DNA of 64,000 bases from Hemerocallis citrina (Eukaryota; Streptophyta; Magnoliopsida; Asparagales; Asphodelaceae), in the NCBI GenBank assembly GCA_017893485.1, contig CM030363.1, positions 172,324,686 to 172,388,685 on the forward strand. The letters run 5' to 3'. The stretch's first letter is position 1. Each line of letters opens with the position of its first letter. The notes under the pieces are model-generated. The model was not told the DNA's origin, searched no databases, and saw only the letters and a program-made list of their open reading frames with translations. A program made the position numbers and the translations under genes. Shown piece after piece: positions 45,741 through 58,030 of this stretch.

Positions 45741-45953
45741 CAAATGAAATAATTTAGGAGGGTTAATTGGCAGATAAATAACTTAAACTTTTCAAGTGGG
45801 TGGACTATACCCACAGTGTTTTAAGATCTAAAATTATAGGATACCTATACCCACAGTTTACTACACGTCCGTAGGTATATGATGTCTATACCCACGGTTT
45901 TAGTGACCCGTCACTACAGGTGTCCGTTGGTATATGGCAAATTTCTTGTAGTG

Positions 45954-46380
45954 TTGCATCTTTCATATCTAGTAACTCATGTTTTCCCTTTTGCATGCAT
46001 ATAGTTATTTTTCTTTAAATCATGAATAGTATATTCCACTCTATTGTATTAAAATAAATTTGGCTCTTGATCATGAATATCTGAATAGAACAAACCGCCT
46101 CCGTAGATATCTTTGCTTCAGAACAAAACAATTACAATATTTAGGCTCAGTCAACCGGGAATATGTATTATCTATATGGGAGATCTTCCAATTGAGAAGA
46201 TCCATCGACCTGAGACGAAGAGAAAGGTCTATGTATTTTCTTTAGTTATTCAGTTAAGCCGATGATTCGTTATTTGAAGAGATAGCAACAACTATTTCAT
46301 CGAACATGCATATTCGAGGACTTATCCACTGCATCTATCCATCTCGAGAATGTGAAGAACTTATGCAACTAGGACATGCA
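45954..46380. other. Stretch between CACTA element and pararetrovirus-like region
   Basis: A short basic ORF (46060-46245) has no recognised family. It could be the tail of a viral or retroelement protein because it precedes the promoter below, but nothing specific supports that. Confidence 0.3.
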
Positions 46381-46399
46381 TATTCAATTATTTATCTAT

Positions 46400-46559
46400 G
46401 ATGTAAGCAATGATGTAAGGAGAACAATAATTGTATCGTGTAAAGCCACCCCTTCTTCTATAAAAAGGACAGGGTAAGGGAGGGAGACAGAAAATCTAGG
46501 AGGAAAGAAATTCCATATAAGTTTGTAAGAAAGTCTGTAAGGGGTTTGGGAGAAATAAA
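46400..46559 (+). promoter_or_regulatory. Pararetrovirus-like promoter and poly(A) signal
   Basis: GATGTAAGCAATGATGTAAGG (46400-46420) resembles the paired as-1-type elements of caulimovirid promoters. It is followed by CTATAAAAAGG (46458-46468) and, ~90 bp later, AATAAA (46554-46559). A TATA box closely followed by a poly(A) signal is the arrangement of terminally redundant pararetrovirus or LTR transcripts. Confidence 0.45.
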
Positions 46560-47016
46560 ATTATCTTTCCATGAGTTCTGCTACAAGATCTATTACTAAA
46601 TAAGGTATGAGCAACTAATTTTTCTTACTTAGGGGGAGTTTTTTAAGGCTCTGCCTCAAGGATCTTGCAAAAAAACTCATTTGTAACCTTCTAAAGTTAG
46701 ACCATACACCTAGTAGCAGGAAACGAGTTAGGTTGTGGTTGTCTGTATTGAAGTGCTATTAGTTGTCCAGACGTATCTCTTGGATGAAGCTCTTTTGAGA
46801 GCATAGTAATCCTGAGATGGGAGGAACGTAAAAGGAGCACTAAAATCGGGGTGCATACCAGCGGTATTTTATCCACTGGTAATAACTGGTACATAGCAGC
46901 TCAAAGATGTTTAACTTTGTCGGAAGCATGATGGGTCTTTTTGTTTTGATTTTAGGGTATCCTTAGAAATCTCTCTATACTCCTAATTTTATAGTTATTA
47001 TTGTCCAGTAGAACTA

Positions 47017-47547
47017 ATGGATAATAATAATTTCGGTATTGCCTCAGAGATTTTTGAATTAATGCTTAACTATCAAGGAAGTGATAGAATGCTAGTTTTT
47101 TATGTTTATTATCCTCATAGAGTGACAAGTATGGAGGATTATTATGAATTTAAATTATTCTTTTTCAGTATACAACGAGTTATAATAATTATAACAATAA
47201 ACCAAATAAATCCTGGAGAAACTAATAATATAAATGTTGAAATAATGGATGATCTAACTTACAATGAAATATCTTTGTTATTTTATGAAAATGGTGTATT
47301 TAATAGTTACGTTTGGAGCCCTACAACAGCATACAGACAATTTCTAGAAGAAAATGAACAGATTGGAGAAGAAAATAGACATATGGAAGAATTAGAAGAA
47401 CCCCCATATGATAGTTACAGTGAAAGCTCCGAAACGGAATTAGAATATATGAGAGAACTTGAAGATGACATTCTTTACTACTTCTTTGAAATAGACAATA
47501 TACATTATTTCGAAGAATATTATTTTACAGAAAACTATCACCTTTAA
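47017..47547 (+). CDS. Orphan acidic 176-aa ORF between promoter and tRNA-Met primer site
   Basis: ATG at 47017, TAA at 47545-47547. The protein is strongly acidic and rich in Tyr, Glu, Asn and Ile, with a hydrophobic RVIIIITI run near residue 54 and an Asp/Glu-rich second half. No zinc knuckle, protease or movement-protein motif is seen, and I recognise no family. It lies in the leader, downstream of the TATA box and 80 bp upstream of the primer site. It is intact, unlike almost every other retroelement ORF nearby. It could be a leader ORF of an endogenous caulimovirid or a chance ORF. Confidence 0.45.
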   Translation: MDNNNFGIASEIFELMLNYQGSDRMLVFYVYYPHRVTSMEDYYEFKLFFFSIQRVIIIITINQINPGETNNINVEIMDDLTYNEISLLFYENGVFNSYVWSPTTAYRQFLEENEQIGEENRHMEELEEPPYDSYSESSETELEYMRELEDDILYYFFEIDNIHYFEEYYFTENYHL

Positions 47548-47630
47548 ATTTTTAAAGTTTTTGATACTCTCTTTTCTCTTCTGATTTCTGTTTTTCAGGT
47601 GAATTCACGACACGCGCTTCACACACAAGT

Positions 47631-47643
47631 TGGTATCAGAGCC
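47631..47643 (+). promoter_or_regulatory. tRNA-Met primer binding site
   Basis: TGGTATCAGAGCC, preceded by CTTCACACACAAGT. Such a site marks the minus-strand start in copia elements and in caulimovirids. No LTR partner or gag follows within the window. Confidence 0.75.
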
Positions 47644-47995
47644 ATCGTTTTGAAGTAAGAAACTCTTACCTGGTTTTCTAACAATTTTAGTAAAATATTT
47701 AATACATTTTAAGCAGTTAAAAAGTCAATTATGTAAGAAAAATAGAAATAATTACGAAAACAAATGTTTAAATTGCAGAAAAGTCACACATCCTATAGAA
47801 AATAGTATAGAGAAGGAAGTGTAGATGCTTATTTAAAATACTAGCCCTTATTCGTAAATACTTTTAAAGGCTAGACCTTAATCGCAAATACTTCTGAGAT
47901 TATGCATTTTTTGCAAATAGTTTCAAAAAGTAGCCTAAATCTCTAATTGACTCATGACAGGGGCTCGACGATTTTTCTTTATCTCTCTAAAGTTG
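47644..47995. other. Sequence after primer site, with a short direct repeat
   Basis: Two ~30-bp near-copies (CTAGCCCTTATTCGTAAATAC and CTAGACCTTAATCGCAAATAC) at ~47844 and ~47873. No coding frame. Confidence 0.45.
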
Positions 47996-47999
47996 CCCG

Positions 48000-48849
48000 A
48001 AACTTCAGAATCCCTAAGTTGCATCGATGCACATAATAAAGAGGTAGGGGGATGAAGGATAACCCTGTCGGATGCCTCGACCAGGATTGAGAAACCCATC
48101 ACTGTCGCCATTTATGTTAATGCTGATATAAGTGTGGTGCTCACACAGGCCATTATCAAGGTCACCAATTTCTATCAGAGTCCATATTTCTTAAAGGCAT
48201 CAAGGAGAAATTAAGCTCCATTCTATACGATCATAAGCTTTGGACATGTCCGCTTTGAGACCAAAAAGGCAAGAACGACGTGATTTCTTGCTCATAGTAT
48301 GGAAAGCGCTTGGGTGATGATGATATTGTCTCACAATTTGCATGTTAGGAACGAATGTTGCTTGATTGGGGAGATCATGTATGTCATCTAGTAAAGGTTA
48401 GATCCTATTGGCAATTATTTTCGCCACCACCTTGTATATGACATTGCACAGAGCAATCGAGCGATAATCTGCAGTTGGGAATCAGTGCTAGCAAGATGTG
48501 ATTCATGTCATTCGGAAAGTGGCCCATGTTAAACACTTGTTCAGCTGTTGGAAACACATCATTTGTGAAAAAACTCCCAGTTAAATTGGTAGAAGATGGC
48601 CGGGAGTCTATTTGGACCTGGGGCTTTAGATGGATGCATTGATTTAATCACATCCTCGATTTTAGAGAAGCATGGCGGCAAGTCAGATGTTATCCAGCTT
48701 TTCAGGATGGATGAGGAGATTCTGGCCGCACTACAAATGAAAAGGTCATCCCCGACAATTTTTTTGGGAATTCCCTGACGCTTATAAATGCCGGAAAATA
48801 ACCCACCGGTTTTTGGGAAAACGCCACAACAAGTGCCAGTGTAGCGCAT
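48000..48849 (-). pseudogene. Decayed LINE reverse transcriptase fragment
   Basis: Minus-strand reading gives, in broken frames, SKAPGPNRLPAIFYQ (~48630), then MGHFPNDMNHILLALIP, and later LPNQATFVP and LKADMSKAYDRIEW (~48250), the order of plant L1 reverse transcriptases. The segment ends before the YADD motif. Many stops. Confidence 0.7.
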
Positions 48850-49030
48850 GCTGGGGATTGTTTGGCAGTCTACACCGGAGCTTTTGAAAACGCCGGTGTT
48901 AGTGTAGCATACCCCAGCATTTGCAAAACACCGGGGTATATTTTATTTATTTTATTTATTTATTATTTTCTTACGGTAAAAAGCTACCCGGCGTTTTCAA
49001 AAACGCCGGGTAGGTATAAATTTATTTAAA
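48770..49030. mobile_element. CACTA-type subterminal fragment (CGCCGG repeats)
   Basis: At least six AAAACGCC(GG)/CCGGCGTTTT motifs, some back to back (CCCGGCGTTTTCAAAAACGCCGGG). Same repeat language as 43500-43752. No CACTA terminus was located. Confidence 0.5.
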
Positions 49031-49639
49031 TTTTTTTATAAAAATTTTAAAAATTATGATTTTTTTTAATGAAGGAATCTATAAAAACTTCTTTTTCACT
49101 TACATCAGTTATGCTAGTTCAAGAGTACATTTTTGATTACATTGCTGATCATAAAATACATAGTCTAAGCACCTAATTCATCCTAGTACAAGTTAGTTTG
49201 AGCATACTAATTAACACTCTATCTTCATTCTCCAGTTGAAGTTCATTTCCTCCTCTCAGTTGAACCTTGAACCCTGCAGGGAGCAAATTGAGCAACATGA
49301 ATAGACTCAAGTACCGAAGAATCGAACTCAATTAGCGATGCTAAACAAAACGAAGACTAGTATACCTAATTTGAGATCGAGCTTATTATTGAATTGAGTT
49401 GATCCTCCAACTCCCATCTCTCTTAATGTTTGTATGTCTGCAAGTTGCATAAATTATCAAGAAAATAACTCAATAAAGATTATACATTGTGACCCCATTT
49501 CAACCACAAAGAGTTTTAAGCAATAGCTCAATATAAAATATACATTGTGGCCCCAATTACCAACATTCATACTCAACTAATAGCAATATCAACCTTCATT
49601 AAATCTTACACTAAACAAGCATCTTATGAATTAAAATTA
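49031..49639. other. Unassigned AT-rich stretch
   Basis: No gene recognised. A TGAAGTTCATTTCCTCCTCTCAGTTGAACC segment near 49235 may be degraded exon-like sequence. Not supported further. Confidence 0.35.
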
Positions 49640-49873
49640 GGATAAATATAATAAAACCTCACCCAACTATTGTGCATTTTAAAAAAAAAACACACAAATT
49701 TTTTTTTATAAAAAAACCCCACCCAACTATGTTTTCTAGGCATGGATGAGTGAGGTTTTTTTTTAAAAAAATTGTGTTAAAAACATAGTTGGGTGGGTTT
49801 TTTTTTAAAAAAAATTTGAGTATGATTTTTTTAAATTGCACAACAGTTGGGTGAGGTTTTATTATATTTAGCC
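49640..49873. mobile_element. MITE with 41-bp inverted repeats and perfect 9-bp duplication (MULE type)
   Basis: Termini GG(A/C)TAAATATAATAAAACC and complement; TTAAAATTA on both sides (49631-49639 and 49874-49882). Internal second inverted repeat around AACCCACCCAACTATG. A 9-bp duplication points to Mutator-like transposition. Confidence 0.85.
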
Positions 49874-50160
49874 TTAAAATTAACAACATCAAAAGGGAAC
49901 ACATGGCATGATAGCAGCTTTACATAAAAAAAATTGTCTTAGAAGTACTTGATAAACTTGAATTCACGATCCAACTGGTATTATAATCAACCAATACCCA
50001 AAATTTGTTTCAAAACTACTTTGTTTCTAAGAATGGATAATTGAATGGGTATAAAATAAATGAATTTGAAAGGAACAATAACTATATCAAAAATTAAAAC
50101 TTAATTTGCAAATATATAATAAAATGAACGAACAAAACACTCACCAAAATGTGACGAGTA

Positions 50161-50435
50161 TGTTAGAGATTATGAGAGATAATAACAATGAGAAATTAGG
50201 GTTAGGTTTAATATCCCACTGACTTAAGATATTATACCCTACCTATCATAATTGGAATATCACAAGGGCACTACCTCTAGACCAATATATATAGGATTAA
50301 AAGGGTACTGGGCTTTAAGCCCCAATCAAACTAGTCCAACAATTAACAGATAACACGTGAAAGCACATGTTGCCCCATAGAATATTATACACAATAATAT
50401 TCTATTTTATTAAGAATATACATATATATCCAACA
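50161..50435 (-). repeat. 3' LTR of the minus-strand copia
   Basis: TG...CA, 275 bp. Nearly colinear with 56463-56694 (truncated) and 60685-60961. Contains ACACGTGAAAGCAC. Confidence 0.75.
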
Positions 50436-53186
50436 ATCTCCTCCTATTTTCTCAATATATTAGGCAATGTCCTGTTATATCATTAGATCACAAAAGAATA
50501 TAGTTCATAGACTAAATCAATTACAACTCGAATAGTTCAAATGAGACTAGACCAAAATGATCAAATAGTTCAAAGACCATATCAGAACATAATAGTTCAT
50601 AATGACTAAAATAACTGGAGAAATCGGTCATAGTTTCAAAATCAATCAAAGCAAATAAACTTCAAGTACAAAATTGGAATTTTAAGCTCATGAACACGAG
50701 AGTCTTAAACTCAATAGAAGTTTGACTAAGCAAGTGACAAATTTATTTTCGAGAGAAATAAACCGAAACTCTTTCCTTGCAAACTGCTTTATGTTACTCC
50801 TCCATTTTGAGCAAATTATTATTTGACATCTATAATGACATATTCAACTCCTCCATCTTTGCTAGTTTATTGAAAACAAGAATATCAAGAGACACACCTC
50901 TAAGAATTTCAACGAGTTTCAAAAAGTATCTAGTTTCACATAAGAACTTAGTACAATTCATAATTAGCTTAGCATGATTCTAGCGCAAACATCACAATCA
51001 ATTTTTTTAAACTAAATAAAGACTAAGAACTATTATAGTTTCTACACAATAATTATACTACGTTTCATATTGGAATGATAGAACAGTTAAATCAATTATG
51101 GTTAATTCTGAATCATCAAAATTGGAATGAAACATGAATCCATCAAAATTGGAATGATATAAGGACAATTCTAAACACCGAAACTCATCGATAAGTTTTC
51201 ACACTTTCTTTTGGAATAATAAGATGATTTTAAGTAAATTATGAGAATATATAGCATCATCAAAATTGGAAAGAAATTATATATTAACAAAATTTACAAA
51301 GAACTTTCAAATTAGTTTAAGCATATTAACTGCCTAAAATTGATTCTTAAGTTTGAACTTCTCTATGGCTCTAATTGGTATCTAATTTTCAAAACAACTA
51401 GGATGTTAAAACTTTTGGCTCAATAGTTTTAACTCCATTTTCTCCACAGTTTTGATAATTAGATCACTTTCAAGTTTCTTAGTAAGAGCATTAGCCATAT
51501 TTTATTTCAATTGCACTTTATTTATGAGAAAATTTAACTAGGCTTCTTTCAGTCTTAATATACTCCTCTGACTATTATAGAGTGAGTTATGAGCTACAGT
51601 ACATTGTAGCTTAATAGTCGACGAATAGAATTAGAGAGTTACTTAAACTTCTTAATGGATGATTAACAACAAGTTTTTCAATCCATTCAGCCTTTTTCCT
51701 TGCAGAGGATAACACATAGAGGTTTGATTTTGTTTACCTTTTAATTTCCATAACATTTCTGTTTCTCCTAGTGTAAACACATATCCACTAGTTATCGACT
51801 TTCACTAAATTCTGAGTATTATAATGCATCAGATCATCTATTCATTCTTGAAGGATGACTAGAGTAGCACAAAGCAAACTCTTAAGTACCTCTTAAGTAA
51901 CTCATTAGCCTCTTAGGACTCTCCAATGTGTATTAATAGGACTAGTACTGAATCTGCAGATCATACCTACCTCAAAGGCTATGTCTATTAGTGCAGATCT
52001 ATGTATATAGCTCTCCAATGTGTATTAATAGGACTACTACTAAATCTGCAGATCATACCTATCTCAAGGGTATGTCTGTTAGTGCAGATCTTTGTATATA
52101 TGAGACTTTCAATAAGTTTAGAATGATCTAACTGTCTCATAGTTGCACTATCATTAGGTGTCAACCTTTATCATAATCATAAGTTGTTTCAAAACATATT
52201 TTCAGTCACTATATTCTCACTTTTGGAACACATTATTGATTTAATGAGTTTGACTACGGGTTATCCCTTGTCAACTGAAACTCACTCTTATACCTAATAT
52301 GTTGTCCACAAAACCTAGGTGTTTCATGCTGAAATTTTTGGATAGCACAGTTTAAACTTCATTTGTAATAGAGATATCACTTTCAATCAACATGCATGTT
52401 AACAATATATAAATAAATGAGGAAAATTATATTTGACTCACCACAGAATTAAAGACATTTAGCTGAATTACTTGATTCAAATCTAAGCTCTTGAAAGTCT
52501 ATCAAATTATTTGTGCCTCAAGTTTAACACATGTTTTACAAACATACAATGATTTTACCAATTTGTAAATCTAGTTCACTAAACATATTAGTGCAAACTT
52601 TTTAGTACCAAACTGTTTAGTACAGAACTTTTCAATACAAAACATAAAGTACAAAACTTTTAGTACAAAACTGTTTACACATCTTTCATTAATAACAAAA
52701 TTTTAAATAGATGTAAGAGCAAGAAGAATACTTATTGTAGCAATATGACAGACACGTGAGTAGACGTCAAACAAATCTTCCCCACTTGTCTCAATGAATC
52801 CTTTAGTTGCAAAAATTGCATTAAAATTGCCACTAAACATTTCAAAATTAAGTTTCTTCTACAAAACCCCACTTACTTACGATAGTTTTAGCCCATTTTG
52901 GCAAATCAACTAAATTAAAGTATTATTGTATAACAATAAATTCATTTCATTATCTACTAATGACTCTTCTTGGCTCATTTGTCAATGAAGTTTTAAGTAT
53001 CAGTAAGGGTGATTCTTGATTCCAACTGTGAATCATAGGACTAGATAATTTCATACATTTATCTTTGAGGAACACATCTTCAAAGAACTCTGCGAGTCTA
53101 GATTCTTCTAGCATAAATTAGATGGATCCAATATCTATCAATAGAACTACATTCTGCACTTTTTAAGCACACACAAATATTTGTTA

Positions 53187-53746
53187 GAGCATCCACAGTC
53201 GTGAAAGGTAAAAAATAGCAAAATGCATATTTTAGATATAGCAAAGTGGTGTTTCCTGCAGTCATCAAATGCTATAATATGGCAAACTAAACAAAAATTG
53301 ATCGGACGAAACTTGAAAGTTCCGTCCGTGGAGGAGCTTTCACTTTCAACTAGCCTTAACCCACTTAATTACTCTCCTAAATTGCACACTAATTAATATA
53401 ACCCTCTAATTAACCCCTGATTAATTATTTAAGTATATTTAATTAGGCCTAAGTATAATTAATCGTTAAATGGAACTTGAAGTTGGACGGAACGTGAAGT
53501 TCCGTCCAACACACAATATTTCGTGGGATTGATGTTGAAGTTCCGTCTAAGGTAAAAATTTAATAAAAAATTAATTTTTTATTTGAAAGTTTCGTCCTCT
53601 TAATATGCATATTCTCATATCGCCTCTCAAATATAGCAATCTTCTCTAAAGATTTTGCCAAAATATGAATAATAGTAAACGACTGCAGATGCACAATTGT
53701 TATATTATGCATAATATGAAAATTTAGCAAACGACTATGGATGCTC
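53187..53746. mobile_element. Tourist-like MITE nested in the copia remnant
   Basis: Termini GAGCATCCACAGTCGT and ACGACTATGGATGCTC, flanked by TTA (53184-53186, 53747-53749). Contains several GAAGTTCCGTCC repeats in both orientations. Same family as 25305-25765. Confidence 0.75.
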
Positions 53747-56462
53747 TTATACGTCCTACTTTAGGCCTTCTAAGGTCATGTACTCTAACAAATGTACTGC
53801 ACCACATGTTTTTACTTTAATAAAATTATTTGTATTTATATCCGATAGTCTACAAGGTGTAAATAATTTAGAGTGTAGTAACATATCAGGAATATGATTA
53901 ACAATATAATATCACCCATAGTTACGCAAAGTCAAACAACAGCCAATAATATAGAATTCAACATTTCGCTAAGTTTTTTATTCTAACTTTTATCAATACC
54001 GTTTTGACTGTTATAAATAGAGTGCACTAGAGATAATTCCAAATGCAAACTTCTCTAAAATTGTTAAAACATATTCACCATCTCTATCAAATCTAAAATA
54101 TTTTGATCTTAGCATTTAACTAGATTTTTAATTCATCAAAGTAGCGAGTGCTGCATCTTCCATATATATATGACAAATATTCAATAATCATCTCCAAGAG
54201 TAACTAAATACTTCTGACCAATCATTATCTCATCTAGTCACAAAGCTACTGAGATCACAAATATCTGAATGTATTGACTCAAGAAATTATGTACTCCTAG
54301 AGACCGTAACATGGTTTTCTAGTGATCATAATATGAGCACAAATTTCACAATTGTCATATTTATTGATGTGTCATATAGCAGAGTTATGAGTTTTAACAA
54401 GAACACACAATTTATATATAGTTCATATGTTCTAGCCTATTATGTTGTGTTCAAGGACTACACAAATTAGAACTACTATTGTCAATTGCTTCGTTTGTTA
54501 AACTCAACTTACATATGCCATTAATTATTCAAGCACATTATAAACTATTAATAATATGAGTTAATACAAAATTACTCTACTACATTTTACAGAATAGTTT
54601 GCTTTCTCTCGTGGTTTCAACAATGTCCATATGCTCAACCACATAGAGCGATGAGTTCTTTCTTCATCATCTTCATAATGCTAAATGAGATAATGTCAAT
54701 ATTTTATAACTCAACTTTGCACACATAGTACATTGTCCTCAACTGGTCAGGCAGAAAGACGTAGCAAATAAAATACTCTTCAATGTGAAACCAGTGAATG
54801 AGAAAGAACAAAACATAACTAATGGAGTCATATCCTGTATTACGAGATGCTCTCACCTAAGTTACAGACATTTGTTATAGATCTTATACATCAATCTTTA
54901 TTAGAGAAGCAAAAATACAATCTCACACAAAACTACAAATGATGGGTTTATTAATAAATCTATACACATAGTATGGCAAGGCACACTTGACAACCCTAAA
55001 TATGTTAGTTTTCAAAATGAGAATAATTATGATCTAAAACTCCCATTCATGTGATCAAATGCACAAAATTTCAACACATTCATCACATGAAAATACTCAG
55101 AAAGATTAGAGTAGATCATACCGACACGTCAAGTTAGAAGTGTTTTTCAAATTCGATGGAGAAGACTGCGTAGTGCAGACTTATCCTACCGTGATGCAAA
55201 TCCATCGTCTCCAATACACACAATTTGTAAGTAACTTAGAAGTTCCTACATTCATCAAATTGTTGAAGATTAGCCAATTAAACGAATTATTAGCACTATC
55301 TAATTCACAATAATTTAATTGGAGATTCAAGTTTATAGTCAAAGCTTATAATGTATCAAAATAAATATTTGATCCTTAGCACATAGCCAAAACAGTTATT
55401 TAAACTTGTATTTAATTAACCGATGATTAACACGGTTTTAAACTTCAACACTTAGCAACAACAAATAATTTAAAAATATATGCAGGAAATAACTTATCTT
55501 TAATTTTAGATCTGATCCAATTCAATCATAGTTGGATCGAGTCAAACAACATCCTCCAAAAATTTTATCCACATCTCGTATTGTGCTTCTTCTTCAAATT
55601 GTTAAATTCAGAAATATCGAACGTCTCTAGTTTCAAAATCTTGTATGCTCAATTTAGTTTTTCCATCTCAAGGAATAAACAGTAAATTCCAAAATTTATA
55701 GGGTTTTTTCTGAATAATTACTACTAGAGTAATTTCAGTAAAATGAATGATTTTTCTGTAAAACTGTGTAACAAACAATCAACACAAAAAATAATATTAA
55801 AGAATAAGCACAAATCTTAAAGTTTAGAGTGGACCGTATCTTATTGTAAATCGAGGTGTAGTGGAGGGTTAGATCTGAATCAGAAGCACAGTAGCTTGAT
55901 TCTGTCCTGATTCCAAACACGAAACACCAACCTCAGCCAATAGAATGCTGAGATTTGATCAAGAAACCCTCAGCCAAACAGATCCTGTCCTGGCCCCAAA
56001 CACCAAACACCAAACACCAAACACCAAATCTCATCCAATAGAAAAACATGATCCTCTGAACAAATTTGCTGTGAGGGACGAACACCAAAAAATAATCCTA
56101 CAGCCAATCAGAATCACGGGATCTGGATCAGATCTGAATGACTGCTGTGATCCACTACTTTGGCCCAAACACCGAACAACGAAACCCATCAATCGAAAAA
56201 TCAGATCTGAGCAGATCCATCTCTCGATCTTGTGGCTGCTCGTGATGGCTGAGGGTGACGGCTGGGGGTGGCCGCGGTGGGTGTGGCTGCTGGGGGTGAT
56301 CACGACAGGTGACTTACGGCGATGCCAACGTCAGTAGCGGCGGTGGCTTCCAGCGATGGCGGCAGCTGTGGATTCCGATGAACTGGCGCTTGGTCCACTG
56401 CAGCGATTAGATTTCGACGATCTCTCTTTTAATCTCAAAATTAAATGGTAATATCTTAAGAT

Positions 56463-56694
56463 TGTTAGAGATTATGAGAGATAATAATAATGAGAAATTA
56501 AGGTTAGGTTTAATATCCCACCGACTTAAGTATTATACCCTGCTTATCATAAATGGAATATTATAAGGGCACTACCTCTAGATCAGTATATATGGGATCA
56601 AACTGGGTTAGGGTACTGGGCTTTAAGCCCCAATCAACCCGGTCCAACAATTAACAAATAACACGTGAAAGCACGTGTTGCCTCCATAAAATAT
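56463..56694 (-). repeat. Truncated 5' LTR of the minus-strand copia
   Basis: Matches 50161-50400. The last ~45 bp are replaced at 56695 by a sequence starting TGTAGCACCCCG. Confidence 0.7.
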
Positions 56695-58029
56695 GTAGCA
56701 CCCCGAATTTTCAATAAATAAATATGAAAATACGTGGCACAATTCTCAGCATCTAGCTCAATGTAATAGTAAACATAGACAAATACATAATTTTTTTTAA
56801 CTTTTATTACTTCAATTCTTTACATAGAACAACGGAAATTAAGCACCTTGAATTACAATTTCTTTCTTTTACAACACATTCTTTTACAATTTGCATAAAC
56901 CACATTATTATTCTACCACATGCATCCAATTCCCAAGCAACGGTACCTACCTGTAAAATATGAGGCTAGAGATAACCCTAACCCCCAAAACTACAGGGGT
57001 CAGCCATAACGGTGTGAGTGATATCAAAAGAAATACAATTTAAATAAAACATAAAGAATAAATTCATAATCAACACATACCCACAGCAGTAACAAACGGA
57101 ATATGAAATAACAATAAATGAAGCATGAAAACATCAAGTGAACTAAGTTAAGTATCAAGTGTAGGAAAACAAAAAACATCATGCATAATACAAGTCAAGA
57201 AAATACAAATGCAGTATGATGACTCTGTAATGCATACTTGTCGGATTCTATGCATTCCATACTACATAGGTCCGGTGCAAGCCCTTATCGTTCTCCACTG
57301 TATAGGGTTAAATACCTCGTTATGCAACTAATCCTACTACGTTGATAAAAACAAGATCTAGAATACTCCGCGAATATGCCTGACAACCCTCGATGCGCAA
57401 GCATCATGTAAGCATAGCTCTAAAACCGGAGAATCACCTCCCTACCGTGTACCCTATGAATAGGCCTGTCGACCCTCGACGTGCAGATACACAGTACATT
57501 CCGTGAATAGGCCCGCCGACCCTCGACACGCGAATACACCGTATGTTCCATGATTAGGCCTTCCGATCCTCGACACGTGAACATACCAATTGTCCTCTAT
57601 GGACACAACAACACACAGTCCTGGAATACATCCGTTGGACTAACAACATAGCCCATACTTATGTTTCCCAAGTTTTATCACATATCCACTAGTGTCTATC
57701 CTTAGGTTGATTATTATTAATTAAAACAAAATTTCTCCATCTCTAATCTGTAGTAAAAGCATCATCTAAAATAGTAGATCAATACTCCATAAGTTCGAAG
57801 AAATAATAGTTCAAGAAACGACAGCAAAATTCAATTAAAACAATCAGCACAGTTGCTGACGGTCGACCGACATGTTAGTTCAAAAGACAGTGGTCGATTG
57901 TCGTGCTAAAAATCCAAAAACCCACAACTGACAATCGACCGACACTTTGTGTGTTAAATGGGTGCGGTCGACTGACGTGTCCAAGAAAACACAGCTTTGA
58001 ATTTCGTGCACTTTTCTACTGATACATAG
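56695..58029. other. LTR-like remnant starting TGTAGCACCCCG, with a minisatellite
   Basis: The opening resembles plant gypsy LTR starts. 57360-57590 holds about four degenerate ~48-bp units of the type CCGTGAATAGGCC-GCCGACCCTCGACACGCGAAT. GACGGTCGACCGACA / GGTCGACTGACGTG boxes occur at 57855-57980. No coding sequence. Confidence 0.45.
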
Positions 58030-58030
58030 T

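Larger units (their letters stand above)
40108..45953. mobile_element. CACTA transposon carrying host exon fragments (Pack-CACTA)
   Basis: Ends CACTACAAGGAATTTG and CAAATTTCTTGTAGTG. Subterminal zones (40140-40400 and 45790-45940) are packed with TATACCCACGG / CCGT(T/A)GGTATA motifs in both orientations, as in En/Spm elements. No transposase is encoded, so it is non-autonomous. Inside are spliced exon fragments of several unrelated host genes, all on the minus strand. Flanking triplets (CAT, TTG) do not match, so the target duplication is lost or was never present. It lies ~150 bp after the PADRE stop codon. Confidence 0.85.
50161..56694 (-). mobile_element. Degenerate copia retrotransposon, minus strand
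   Basis: The 275-bp element at 50161-50435 (TGTTAGAGATTA...ATATCCAACA) is the 3' LTR in minus orientation, preceded there by a GGAGGAGAT polypurine tract. A partial 5' LTR copy lies at 56463-56694. Between them the minus strand gives scraps of copia pol, such as CEICAH and FRDGEY-like integrase remnants (~54050-54400), all frame-broken. A GC-rich leader (56220-56400) sits by the 5' LTR. A MITE is nested at 53187. A further copy of its 3' end is at 60685. Confidence 0.7.
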
